Source: Hydrogenothermaceae bacterium (lineage in GTDB: Bacteria > Aquificota > Aquificae > Hydrogenothermales > Hydrogenothermaceae). From it: a stretch of DNA of 8,189 nt. Positions 1-7,640 of the stretch are shown one piece after another. The notes under the pieces are model-generated. The model saw nothing but the letters and a program-made list of their open reading frames with translations, did no database searches and was not told where the DNA came from. A program made the translations under genes and the position numbers. Position 1 is the stretch's first letter. Every line of letters starts with the position of its first letter. The DNA is taken from contig JALSSE010000376.1 in the NCBI GenBank assembly GCA_026984415.1, positions 1 to 8,189 on the forward strand. The letters are read 5' to 3'.

Positions 1-41
1 ACCATTGAATAATCAAAAAGATAAATCCTTTTCTATATTTA

Positions 42-103
42 TTGCAAATAGTTTGCATTTGAATTTATTTTGTGTTTTAATATTTGCAAATAATTTGCAT
101 TTG
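42..103. promoter_or_regulatory. Tandem palindromic operator upstream of metE
   Basis: Two 20-bp direct repeats, at 42-61 and 84-103, match at 19 of 20 positions and start exactly 42 bp apart, about four helical turns. Each holds a perfect inverted repeat TGCAAA-N3-TTTGCA (43-57 with spacer TAG; 85-99 with spacer TAA). An extra TTTGCA half-site follows the second copy at 100-105, just before the ribosome binding site. This is visible directly. Dyad symmetry and the two-copy arrangement around a promoter suggest binding by a dimeric transcription factor, most likely a repressor of metE. The motif is not the MetJ box, and I cannot name the regulator. It could also serve a gene lying left of the window. 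Confidence 0.75.
53..81 (+). promoter_or_regulatory. Candidate metE promoter (extended -10)
   Basis: A -10 hexamer TTTAAT at 76-81 (5 of 6 to consensus) is preceded by TG at 73-74, giving an extended -10 element. A weak -35, TTGCAT at 53-58, lies 17 bp upstream, inside the first palindrome. Transcription would start near 88, inside the second palindrome, so both operator copies would overlap promoter elements. The leader would then be only about 30 nt, too short for a riboswitch. The assignment is by eye only. Confidence 0.45.
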
Positions 104-106
104 CAT

Positions 107-113
107 AAGGAGG
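107..113 (+). promoter_or_regulatory. Ribosome binding site fixing the metE start
   Basis: AAGGAGG is a full-consensus Shine-Dalgarno sequence five bases before ATG at 119. It decides for this start against the in-frame ATG at position 5. Confidence 0.9.
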
Positions 114-118
114 TTGTG

Positions 119-2452
119 ATGGCTATTAAAACAACAGTTTTTGGATATCCTAAAATTGGAGCAAACAGAGAGCTTAAAAAGGCAGTAGAAAGCTACTGGA
201 AAGGAGAAATCTCAAAAGAAGAAATGCTAAAAAAAGCAGAAGAAGTTGATATTGAAAGAATGAAAAAAGTTATAGATGCAAATTTAGATTATGTCCCATC
301 AAATGACTTTTCTCTGTATGACTTTGTTTTGGACATTTCTACTATGGTAAATGCAGTTCCACAAAGGTTTCAGAATATAGAAGACAGCTTTGATAGATAT
401 TTTGCAATGGCAAGGGGAACAAAAGATGCTATTGCCTGTGAAATGACAAAATGGTTTGACACAAACTATCACTACATCGTCCCAGAGCTTACAGGTGGTT
501 TTAAATTAGTTAAAAACAGACCATTAACTTCTTACAAATGGGCAAAAGAAAAATTTGGAGTAGAAACAAAACCTGTTTTAGTTGGAGCATTTACATACAT
601 AATGCTTTCTAAAGTTTATGAAAGACAGGAAGGCTCACTACTTATGAAAATGGTAAAAGCAGATGAAAGTGAAAAGTTTAGACCTCTACTTTTAGAGATT
701 TCTTCTGTTTATAACCAAATGCTTAAAGAATTACAAGAGGAAGGCGTAAAGGCAGTCCAGTTTGATGAACCTGCTTTAGTTTTAGATTTAGATGAAGAAA
801 AAGTAAATGCGCTAATTGATGCTTATAAAGTAATAACAGAAGGTATTACAGATATAGAAATTTTTGTTCATACATATTATGAAAGCTTAGACCATTTTGA
901 AAAAATAACAAAAGAGCTACCGGTTACAGGAATTGGTCTTGATTTTGTTGTAAATAATGAAAATTTAGAAAACTTGAAAAAATATGGTTTTCCAAAGGAT
1001 AAAAAATTACAGGCAGGGGTAATTTCAGGAAGAGACCCCTGGAAAACAGATTTTAAGGAAGTTTTAGCTTTAATTGATGAAATAAAAAAATATGTAGATG
1101 AAGACAGAATTGTTTTATCTAACTCTGCACCACTTTTCCATTTACCAGTATCACTTGAGCCAGAAAAAGGACATTTAGATGATAGATTAATTGGTCTTTT
1201 ATCATTTGCCAATGAAAGACTTGATGAAATAAAAACCTTAAAAGAAATCATAAATGAAGGAAAAGAAGTTCCTGCTCAAACTCTTCAAGCATTAAGAGAT
1301 GAGTTTAAAAATGAGGCAGTAAGGGAAGCTGTTAAAAACATAGATAATGAAGAAATTCAAAGACCACATGAGTTTAAAGAAAGATACAAAAAACAGATTG
1401 AAGAACTTGGTCTTCCAAGATTTCCAACAACAACAATAGGAAGTTTTCCTCAGACAAAAGAAGTTCGTCAAATGAGAGCTAAATTCAGAAGAGGTGAAAT
1501 AACGGCAGAAGAATATGAAAACTTCATAAAAGAACAAATTAAAAAAGCGGTAGAAATACAAGAAGAACTTGGTCTTGATGTTTTTGTGCATGGAGAATTT
1601 GAAAGAACAGATATGGTTGAGTTTTTCGGTGAAAAAATGGACGGTTTTGCATTTACTAAAAATGGATGGGTTCAGTCTTATGGTTCAAGATGTGTTAGAC
1701 CACCGATTATTTACGGAGATGTTTCAAGACCAGAAGCTATGACAGTAAAAGAAATTGTGTATGCCCAAAGTCTAACAGACAAACCTATGAAAGGAATGTT
1801 AACAGGTCCTGTAACTATACTAAACTGGTCTTTTTATAGAAAAGACATACCTAAAAAAGAAATAGCTTATCAAATAGCCCTTGCTTTAAGAGATGAAGTT
1901 TTAGACCTTGAAAAGGAAGGAATAAAGATAATTCAAATAGACGAACCTGCATTTAGAGAAGGACTTCCTCTTAAGAAAAGAAAACAGGAAGAGTATCTAA
2001 AATGGGCAGTTAAAGCATTTAGATTAACAAACAACACTGTAAAAGAAACAACACAAATACATACACATATGTGTTATTCAGAGTTTAATGAGATAATTGA
2101 ATGGATTTACGCAATGGATGCAGATGTAATATCCATTGAAGCTTCAAGGTCTAAAGGGGAAATTATAGAAGCTTTTGAAAGATTTAACTATGACCATGGA
2201 ATTGGTGTTGGTGTTTACGACATTCACTCACCAAGAATACCTCCTGTAGAAGAAATGCTTGAAATAGCGGAAAGAACTGTTCAGGTAATAGATAAAAACC
2301 TTATATGGATTAATCCGGACTGTGGATTAAAAACTAGAGGTTGGGAAGAAACTATACCTTCTTTAAGAAATATGGTAGAAGTGGCTAAAATTCTTAGGGA
2401 AAAATATGGGGCTGAATATAAATGGAATGAATCTGTTTTTAATTCTAATTAA
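119..2452 (+). CDS. metE: Cobalamin-independent methionine synthase (MetE)
   Basis: Encodes 5-methyltetrahydropteroyltriglutamate-homocysteine methyltransferase, the cytosolic zinc enzyme that makes methionine without B12. The 777-aa product is close to the family length. It has the N-terminal MetE domain (GYPKIG near residue 10, followed by RELKKAVESYW) and the C-terminal catalytic barrel from about residue 440 (TTTIGSFPQT). The zinc ligands appear as H650, C652, E674 and C735, with the same spacing as E. coli H641, C643, E665 and C726. H703 in DIHSPR matches the catalytic E. coli H694. The ATG at 119 follows a consensus ribosome binding site. An in-frame ATG at 5 would add 38 residues translated from the operator repeats and is rejected. 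The paired palindromes upstream suggest repressor control. No clear terminator follows; the next gene starts 65 bp on. Confidence 0.98.
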   Translation: MAIKTTVFGYPKIGANRELKKAVESYWKGEISKEEMLKKAEEVDIERMKKVIDANLDYVPSNDFSLYDFVLDISTMVNAVPQRFQNIEDSFDRYFAMARGTKDAIACEMTKWFDTNYHYIVPELTGGFKLVKNRPLTSYKWAKEKFGVETKPVLVGAFTYIMLSKVYERQEGSLLMKMVKADESEKFRPLLLEISSVYNQMLKELQEEGVKAVQFDEPALVLDLDEEKVNALIDAYKVITEGITDIEIFVHTYYESLDHFEKITKELPVTGIGLDFVVNNENLENLKKYGFPKDKKLQAGVISGRDPWKTDFKEVLALIDEIKKYVDEDRIVLSNSAPLFHLPVSLEPEKGHLDDRLIGLLSFANERLDEIKTLKEIINEGKEVPAQTLQALRDEFKNEAVREAVKNIDNEEIQRPHEFKERYKKQIEELGLPRFPTTTIGSFPQTKEVRQMRAKFRRGEITAEEYENFIKEQIKKAVEIQEELGLDVFVHGEFERTDMVEFFGEKMDGFAFTKNGWVQSYGSRCVRPPIIYGDVSRPEAMTVKEIVYAQSLTDKPMKGMLTGPVTILNWSFYRKDIPKKEIAYQIALALRDEVLDLEKEGIKIIQIDEPAFREGLPLKKRKQEEYLKWAVKAFRLTNNTVKETTQIHTHMCYSEFNEIIEWIYAMDADVISIEASRSKGEIIEAFERFNYDHGIGVGVYDIHSPRIPPVEEMLEIAERTVQVIDKNLIWINPDCGLKTRGWEETIPSLRNMVEVAKILREKYGAEYKWNESVFNSN

Positions 2453-2504
2453 ATTTGCTGAAAATAGAATAAGAACTTAAATTTATATTAATAACTTGAT
2501 TTTT

Positions 2505-2512
2505 GGAGGGGG
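2505..2512 (+). promoter_or_regulatory. Ribosome binding site fixing the exported-protein start
   Basis: GGAGGGGG lies five bases before ATG at 2518. An in-frame TTG at 2503 overlaps this site and so cannot use it; ATG 2518 is therefore preferred. It also places a standard signal peptide at the very N-terminus. Confidence 0.85.
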
Positions 2513-2517
2513 AATCA

Positions 2518-4230
2518 ATGTTTTTAAAAATCTTTTCCTTTTTATCCATTTTAATTTTATTTTTTCAATCTTTCGCTGTTCAGAAAGGGTTGTATGACAA
2601 CATCAATCAACCGGGAATGAAGTTAGAATTAAAAAATGGGAATTATCGTTTATGGATAAGGTATCAAAACCAGAGTATAGAAGTTCAAGCTGGAACCTAT
2701 CAGGAAAAAGGTAAAAATATATTTTTTAACCCAGAAACAAGCCAGATAGGAGATTTAACATCTACGGAGGCTGAAATTATTAATAATTGTGAAATAAAAT
2801 GGGGTCAGGCAGGTGTATTTAAAGCTGTAAACTGTCAAAAATCTATTCCAAAGAAAATTTCCCATTTAAATAAATTTCCTAAAAATTGGAAAATTTTTAA
2901 AGCTAAAGAGTATGAAATATTTGCACCTGTTGGCTCTAAAATAACTTTTAAAGATAATAAATTAAAAATAAAATTTAAAAATGCTTATGGTGAAATATTT
3001 TACTCAGGAAATCCAGATAAAGATATAAACAAACTTTTAAAGAAATGTAATCAAAGTGTACTTAAAAAGGATAATACCTATTTTTTAATTTGTGGGGATG
3101 GTAGTTATTTAGAGATTGTTGAAAAGAAAGGAGAAAAATCATTAATTAGCTATGTTAAATCTAAAACTTTTTCAAATTTAAAGGCTTTATCTATTGCTAT
3201 TTCTTCTTTCAAATCAGCACTTGCAAAAATGAATATGCCTACATTTAAAAAATGGATTCCAAATGATAGTAGTTTTTCAATTGAAATTCCAGAAGGATGG
3301 TATGTAACAGGTGGAACTGCTGATTTTGGTGCAAATGGATATATAAGGATAGTTTCAACACAGTCTAAAGATGGAAAAGCTGGGTTAATTGGGGTTTATT
3401 ATCCTTTTTATGGTTTTATGCAAACAGCTTACGGTCAAAATGGTATTCCTCCTATGGAACCTGTTAATTACGTTAAATTAAGATTTTTTCAGGATTTAGC
3501 TCAACTTTATAGTATTACTTTTGACGATTTAGTTTTTACCCAGTTAAATCTTGATGAGGAGTTTTCAAAAAAATATACACAGCAGGTTAATAACTTAGCA
3601 AGAAGTATGCAGGTTCAGGGTCTAAATAATCAATTTAAATTTGTTTACGGAAAAGCTAAATTTACAAAAGAAGGAAAAAGTTTTGATATGGTAATTTTTG
3701 GTTTTATTAGTTATTTAGTAATTCCTTTACAGGGGGTTGGTTCTTCATATTATTGGGGACCATCTCCTTTGTATATATGTTTTACAGAAAAGGGAAAAAT
3801 GAACAATTGGTATCCAGTTTTAAAGAAAATATCAGAAAGCTGGCAGGTTAATTTAGAATGGCTAAAAGGTCATTTACACAAAGCACAGAAAGAAATGCAG
3901 AGTACACTGAAACATTACAGAAAAATGTCTGACATGATACATAAAAATGCAGAATACAGGTTGAACTTAGGTGAAAGTACTTATAATGATATTTCAAATA
4001 CAGAGAATGAGGTATTCTGGGATACTTTTTACGCATTAGGTGGAGAAGAGAGATACGATAATCCACAGACAGGTGAAGAGATAGATGTTCCTATTGGAGC
4101 TGATAAATACCTTTATGACAATTACTCTGAAACGTGGGTTGGTATAAATTTAGACCAGCCTGATGCCCTTGATTTAATTAATGAACTTAAAAATAATGGT
4201 TTTATTGAGCTTAAAAAACATACGTATTAA
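2518..4230 (+). CDS. Putative exported protein, PsbP/Mog1-like central region, function unknown
   Basis: I do not recognise a named gene. The 570-aa product opens with a short signal peptide: Lys4, a hydrophobic stretch at 5-16, then SFA at 18-20 as a probable signal peptidase I site. It is therefore probably periplasmic or outer-surface. Residues about 21-110 and 120-200 look like two small beta-rich segments, each with a Cys-X14-Cys pair (C91/C106 and C177/C192). The central segment FSIEIPEGW (253-261) followed by a beta-rich stretch resembles the start of PsbP/Mog1-like domains. A probable long amphipathic helix spans about 442-485. The C-terminal stretch from about 500 carries YDNPQTGEE (513-521) and VPIG (524-527), which resembles a tail I recall from other secreted bacterial hypotheticals. 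The fold readings are inference. It may be co-transcribed with metE (65-bp gap), but no functional link is visible. Confidence 0.85.
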   Translation: MFLKIFSFLSILILFFQSFAVQKGLYDNINQPGMKLELKNGNYRLWIRYQNQSIEVQAGTYQEKGKNIFFNPETSQIGDLTSTEAEIINNCEIKWGQAGVFKAVNCQKSIPKKISHLNKFPKNWKIFKAKEYEIFAPVGSKITFKDNKLKIKFKNAYGEIFYSGNPDKDINKLLKKCNQSVLKKDNTYFLICGDGSYLEIVEKKGEKSLISYVKSKTFSNLKALSIAISSFKSALAKMNMPTFKKWIPNDSSFSIEIPEGWYVTGGTADFGANGYIRIVSTQSKDGKAGLIGVYYPFYGFMQTAYGQNGIPPMEPVNYVKLRFFQDLAQLYSITFDDLVFTQLNLDEEFSKKYTQQVNNLARSMQVQGLNNQFKFVYGKAKFTKEGKSFDMVIFGFISYLVIPLQGVGSSYYWGPSPLYICFTEKGKMNNWYPVLKKISESWQVNLEWLKGHLHKAQKEMQSTLKHYRKMSDMIHKNAEYRLNLGESTYNDISNTENEVFWDTFYALGGEERYDNPQTGEEIDVPIGADKYLYDNYSETWVGINLDQPDALDLINELKNNGFIELKKHTY

Positions 4231-4231
4231 C

Positions 4232-4259
4232 TTGTTATTTAAATTGAGAAATATATAAT
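4232..4259 (+). promoter_or_regulatory. hemH promoter
   Basis: TTGTTA at 4232-4237 and a perfect TATAAT at 4254-4259 are separated by 16 bp in the gap after the exported-protein gene. Transcription would start near 4266, leaving a leader of about 27 nt. This suggests hemH is transcribed on its own rather than only by read-through. Confidence 0.65.
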
Positions 4260-4292
4260 AAATAACCTAAATTTAAAAGAAAGAAGGGTGTC

Positions 4293-5249
4293 TTGGAAGG
4301 AAGAAAAATCGGTGTAGTTTTGTTAAATATGGGTGGTCCAGATAGTTTAGAGGCAATCCAGCCATTTTTATACAATCTTTTTTCTGACCACGACATCATA
4401 CAGATACCAAAACCTATTCAAAAACCTGTAGCGTGGATTATTTCTAAAACAAGGGCAAAAAAAACAGAAGAGTACTATAAAGTAATGGGAGGAAAATCTC
4501 CCCAAAAGGAACAAACAGAAGAACAGGCAAAAGCTCTTCAAAATGTATTAGGAAAAGATTTTAAAGTTGTAGTAGCGATGAGATACTGGCATCCATTTAC
4601 AGAAGAGGCATTAGAAAAACTAAAAAATGAAAATTTAGAAAAAATAATACTTTTACCTTTATACCCCCAGTACAGTAAAACAACAACAGGCTCTTCATTT
4701 AACGAGTTTTTCAGACAGTTTGAAAAATTCAAAAAACAGGGATATTTCAAAGATGTTGAAGTTGTAAAGGTAGAAAGCTATCACAACAATCAAAGATATA
4801 TAAAAGCAATGGTAGATAACATAAAAGAAAACCTGCCAGATTATAAAGATTATCATTTTCTTTTTTCAGCCCACAGTTTGCCAGAAAAGATAATAAAAGA
4901 AGGAGACCCGTACAAAAATCAGATTGAAGAAACAGTTGAATTGATAAAAAACAGTTTCCCAGAGGTTGATTACTCTTTAGCTTACCAGAGCAAAGTCGGA
5001 CCTGTAAAATGGTTAGAACCAATGACAGATGAAAAGATTATTGAACTTGCCAAAAAAGGAATAAAAAATATAGCTGTTATCCCTGTTGCTTTTGTGTCGG
5101 AACATTCAGAAACTCTTTACGAGCTTGACATCCAGTATGGGAAACTTGCAAAAGAACACGGAATAGAAAACTACAAAAGGATACCGACTCTTAAGACACA
5201 TCCTGAATTTATACAGACATTAAAAGAAATAGTTATTCAAAATTCTTAA
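4293..5249 (+). CDS. hemH: Ferrochelatase
   Basis: Inserts ferrous iron into the porphyrin ring in the last step of haem synthesis. The 318-aa length is normal for bacterial enzymes. The N-terminus GVVLLNMGGPDS (residues 7-18) is the family signature. LPLYPQYSKTTTGSS follows near 125-140. The catalytic His lies in SAHSLP (H194), and the second active-site pair is H271/E273 in SEHSETLYELD, equivalent to human H341/E343. No transmembrane segment is evident. The start is TTG at 4293 behind a GAAGGG-type binding site (4283-4288). The first in-frame ATG, at 4329, would cut into the LLNMGG signature, so TTG is favoured. The gene has its own promoter, and its stop codon overlaps the stop codon of convergent coaBC. 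Whether the substrate is protoporphyrin IX or coproporphyrin III cannot be read here; the former is usual in Gram-negative bacteria. Confidence 0.97.
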   Translation: MEGRKIGVVLLNMGGPDSLEAIQPFLYNLFSDHDIIQIPKPIQKPVAWIISKTRAKKTEEYYKVMGGKSPQKEQTEEQAKALQNVLGKDFKVVVAMRYWHPFTEEALEKLKNENLEKIILLPLYPQYSKTTTGSSFNEFFRQFEKFKKQGYFKDVEVVKVESYHNNQRYIKAMVDNIKENLPDYKDYHFLFSAHSLPEKIIKEGDPYKNQIEETVELIKNSFPEVDYSLAYQSKVGPVKWLEPMTDEKIIELAKKGIKNIAVIPVAFVSEHSETLYELDIQYGKLAKEHGIENYKRIPTLKTHPEFIQTLKEIVIQNS

Positions 5250-6418
5250 TTTTTAAAAATTTTATTCAAAATAAAAAGTGCCGATTGTTCTTTTTCCATA
5301 GGAGGAATTTCAATACTATTTCCATTTTTAAAAATAATTAATCCTTTATGTTCTTTTTTGCTGAAAACATCAACTGAATTTGCAACAATTACATCTAAAT
5401 TTTTCCTTTTTAACTTATCTTTTGCATTCTCAACTAAATTTTGACTTTCTGCTGCAAAACCTATTAATATCTGGTTTTCTTTTTTGTTTTTACCTAAAAA
5501 TTTCAGTATGTCAGGGTTTGGTTCTAACTTTACAACTGGCTTTTCTTTTGATTTTTTTAGTTTTTCCGAACTAAAATCTTTTGGTTTAAAGTCTGCGACA
5601 GCAGCATTCATTATTATTACATCTGAATTTTTATATAACCCTTTAACTTTTTTATACATATCTTCAGCAGAAACTACATCTATTTTTTTAACTCCGTAAG
5701 GTTTTTTTAAACAGGTTGGGGCAGAAATAAGGATTACATCTCCACCTAAAGCATAGGCTATTTTTGCTAATGAATATCCCATCTGTCCTGAAGAAGCATT
5801 TGATATATACCTGATTGGGTCAAAAAATTCTCTTGTTCCACCGGCAGTTATTAACACTTTTTTATTTTTTAAAGGTTTAGGAAGTAGAGCATATAAAACT
5901 GCTATTTCAATATCTTCTACTTCAGCAAGCTTTCCTGTTCCTTCTTCACCACAGGCAAGTTCACCTTCACACGGTTCTACAACGATAAAACCTCTATCTT
6001 TTAAAATTTCTAAATTTTCTCTTGTTGCTGGATTTTCATACATTTTTGTATTCATTGCAGGGGCAATAACTATTTTTTTGTCAAAGGCGAGGGCAACAGA
6101 AGTTAAAAAATTATCTGTCATTCCTATTCTTAATTTTGAAATTGTGTTGGCAGAGGCAGGAGCAATAACAAATACATCAGCCCATCTTCCCCAGTATATA
6201 TGTTCAAGTCCCGTTTCCCCATCTTTCCAGTCAGACAATACCTGATAGTCTGTCAAAGCTCTAAAAGTTAACTCTCCTACAAATTCCTTTGCTGAAGGGG
6301 TCATACAAACTCTAACATCTGCACCTTTTTTTTGAAAATGTCTTACAATTTCACAGGCTTTGTAAGATGCAATAGAACCACTTACCCCAACAAGTATTTT
6401 TTTTCCTTTTAAAAGCAT
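5246..6418 (-). CDS. coaBC: Bifunctional phosphopantothenoylcysteine decarboxylase / phosphopantothenate-cysteine ligase
   Basis: Carries two successive coenzyme A steps: CoaB joins cysteine to 4'-phosphopantothenate using a nucleotide triphosphate (CTP in most bacteria), and CoaC decarboxylates the product using FMN. The 390 aa cover both domains. CoaC (about 1-180) shows GSIASYK (14-20), catalytic H73, PAMN (120-123) and the lid cysteine C156 in ELACGEEG, matching E. coli H75, N125 and C158. CoaB (about 185-390) shows ITAGGTREFFDPIRYISN (190-207, N207 equal to E. coli N210), SSGQMG, NAAVADF (271-277) and K286, which matches E. coli K289. The ATG at 6418 is preceded by a TGAGGT ribosome binding site (6424-6429 on the minus strand). 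The gene is divergent from the GCS2 ligase gene, with its own promoter, and convergent with hemH. Confidence 0.97.
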   Translation of the reverse strand: MLLKGKKILVGVSGSIASYKACEIVRHFQKKGADVRVCMTPSAKEFVGELTFRALTDYQVLSDWKDGETGLEHIYWGRWADVFVIAPASANTISKLRIGMTDNFLTSVALAFDKKIVIAPAMNTKMYENPATRENLEILKDRGFIVVEPCEGELACGEEGTGKLAEVEDIEIAVLYALLPKPLKNKKVLITAGGTREFFDPIRYISNASSGQMGYSLAKIAYALGGDVILISAPTCLKKPYGVKKIDVVSAEDMYKKVKGLYKNSDVIIMNAAVADFKPKDFSSEKLKKSKEKPVVKLEPNPDILKFLGKNKKENQILIGFAAESQNLVENAKDKLKRKNLDVIVANSVDVFSKKEHKGLIIFKNGNSIEIPPMEKEQSALFILNKIFKN

Positions 6419-6448
6419 TTTTTACCTCAAACTTAATTGGTTGATTTA

Positions 6449-6476
6449 ATTATAATGTTCAAAAGTTTAAATTCAA
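6449..6476 (-). promoter_or_regulatory. coaBC promoter
   Basis: Read on the minus strand, TTGAAT (6476-6471) and TATAAT (6454-6449) are separated by 16 bp. Transcription would begin near 6442, about 24 nt before the coaBC ATG. Confidence 0.65.
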
Positions 6477-6495
6477 ATTTTCTTTTAAATAAACT

Positions 6496-6504
6496 TGTTA
6501 TAAT
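6496..6504 (+). promoter_or_regulatory. Extended -10 promoter of the GCS2 ligase gene
   Basis: TGTTATAAT is a perfect -10 hexamer (6499-6504) with the TGn extension. No good -35 hexamer lies at the usual distance, as is typical for extended -10 promoters. Transcription would start near 6511, giving a leader of about 20 nt. It lies back to back with the coaBC promoter, and their upstream zones overlap around 6471-6485. Confidence 0.55.
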
Positions 6505-6530
6505 AAAATTCAAAACTGAAGGGGGATAAT

Positions 6531-7628
6531 TTGAAAAAAGATTGGTCAAATTTTAACAATTCAAAACCTTTTACCCTTGGGGTTGAGTTAGAAGTACAGA
6601 TTGTTGATAATATCAATTATAAACCTGTCAGTAGAGCTGAAACGATTTTTAGCAACATTTCAGAAAAAAATAAAAAATTTATTCACCCTGAACTTTTAAA
6701 ATCAATGATTGAAATAGTTACCCCTGTTTGTAATTCTTCAGAAGAAGTTATCCATTACATTAAACAGGTTGTTGATGAGATAAGGGAAATAGGTAAGAAA
6801 AATAGCTTTGAAATTGTAGCCCTCGGGACACACGCGACAGCAAAAAGAGATGATGTTGAGATTACTTATGATGAACGTTATATGAAATTTTTAGAGGAAT
6901 TCCAGATTGTTTTAAGGAATTTTTTGATTTATGGACTTCATATTCATGTTGGTTTTCCTTATGGAGAAAGTGCAGTTAAGGCTTTTAATTTTATAAGGGA
7001 GTATCTTCCAATTTTCCTTTCAATTTCCACAAGCTCACCATTTTTTGAAGGAGAGTTTACAGGTTTACACTCTTACAGAACAAAAATATTTGAACAGCTT
7101 CCAAGGGCTGGGATACCAGACTATTTTGAAAATTACAATCATTTTCAGGATTTAATGAATAAACTTTTTGAAAGTGGAACAATAAACTCTATAAAAGATG
7201 TATGGTGGGATTTAAGAATTCACCCAAACTTTGGAACAATAGAACTTAGAATATGTGATGCAATTAATGAAATAGACAGGATTGAATTTCTTGTTGTTTT
7301 ATTTCAAGGGATGTGTATGTACGCTTTAGATATGAAACCAGAAAATACATTTTTCCAGATTATAAAGCAAAACAAATGGAATGCTGCCAGACATTCTTTA
7401 AACGGTAAATTCATAACGAGAAATGGGACAAAGGATTTCCAATCTAAAACTTTTGAGCTTGTGGAAAGGATAAAAAATAGAGGAATATTTAAAGAATTAG
7501 GAACAGAAGATAAGATTGATAAACTTATTAAAGTATTGGAAAGGAAACCTATTTCACAGAGGTTAATAGATGTATTTAGCAGAACCCAAAACTTTGCAGA
7601 AGTTGAAAAACTTGGAATTTTAAAATAA
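6531..7628 (+). CDS. Carboxylate-amine ligase of the GCS2/YbdK family (glutamate-cysteine ligase type 2-like)
   Basis: The family joins an amine, typically cysteine, to the gamma-carboxylate of glutamate using ATP. E. coli YbdK has only weak glutamate-cysteine ligase activity and an uncertain role, so the true substrate is open. The 365-aa length fits. Family motifs appear in order: TLGVELEVQIVD (15-26), HPELLKSMIEIVTP (52-65), GLHIHVGF (135-142), SSPFFEGEFTGLHSYRT (168-184), WWDLRIHP (225-232), TIELRICDA (236-244) and NKWNAARHSL (281-290). The acidic E19/E21 and the H137/H139 pair are in place as expected for metal/ATP binding. The protein is cytosolic with no signal peptide. The start is TTG at 6531, five bases after GGGGG (6521-6525); a later start would remove the GVELE motif. 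A GGT-family gene follows after 12 bp, implying one transcript and a shared gamma-glutamyl substrate. Confidence 0.92.
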   Translation: MKKDWSNFNNSKPFTLGVELEVQIVDNINYKPVSRAETIFSNISEKNKKFIHPELLKSMIEIVTPVCNSSEEVIHYIKQVVDEIREIGKKNSFEIVALGTHATAKRDDVEITYDERYMKFLEEFQIVLRNFLIYGLHIHVGFPYGESAVKAFNFIREYLPIFLSISTSSPFFEGEFTGLHSYRTKIFEQLPRAGIPDYFENYNHFQDLMNKLFESGTINSIKDVWWDLRIHPNFGTIELRICDAINEIDRIEFLVVLFQGMCMYALDMKPENTFFQIIKQNKWNAARHSLNGKFITRNGTKDFQSKTFELVERIKNRGIFKELGTEDKIDKLIKVLERKPISQRLIDVFSRTQNFAEVEKLGILK

Positions 7629-7640
7629 GAGAGGAATTAA
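7627..7640 (+). promoter_or_regulatory. Ribosome binding site and stop that fix the GGT start
   Basis: AAGAGAGG (7627-7634) sits six bases before TTG at 7641. The codon immediately upstream in frame is TAA (7638-7640), so translation cannot begin any earlier in this frame. This rules out an N-terminal export signal. Confidence 0.8.

Noticed and set aside
42..103. The 20-bp repeats as a minimal CRISPR or mobile-element end
   Set aside because: There are only two copies, with a 22-bp gap, internal dyad symmetry and a promoter between them. No cas or transposase gene is present. A regulator site explains them better.
5..118. A longer metE reading frame starting at ATG 5 with 38 extra residues
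   Set aside because: The extension translates the operator repeats, carries no family motif and makes the protein longer than usual, while ATG 119 has a perfect AAGGAGG site five bases upstream.
88..118. S-box, cobalamin or T-box riboswitch before metE
   Set aside because: The leader from the likely transcription start is only about 30 nt and shows no conserved riboswitch core or terminator hairpin.
877..1591. Minus-strand open frames inside metE, and similar ones inside the exported-protein gene, hemH and coaBC
   Set aside because: They overlap strongly supported genes, lack ribosome binding sites and recognisable motifs, and have the Phe/Ser/Leu-rich composition expected of antisense frames in A-rich genes.
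2453..2517. Promoter or terminator between metE and the exported-protein gene
   Set aside because: There are AT-rich hexamers such as TATATT at 2484-2489 but no -35 at a suitable distance, and no hairpin followed by a T-run, so neither can be supported.
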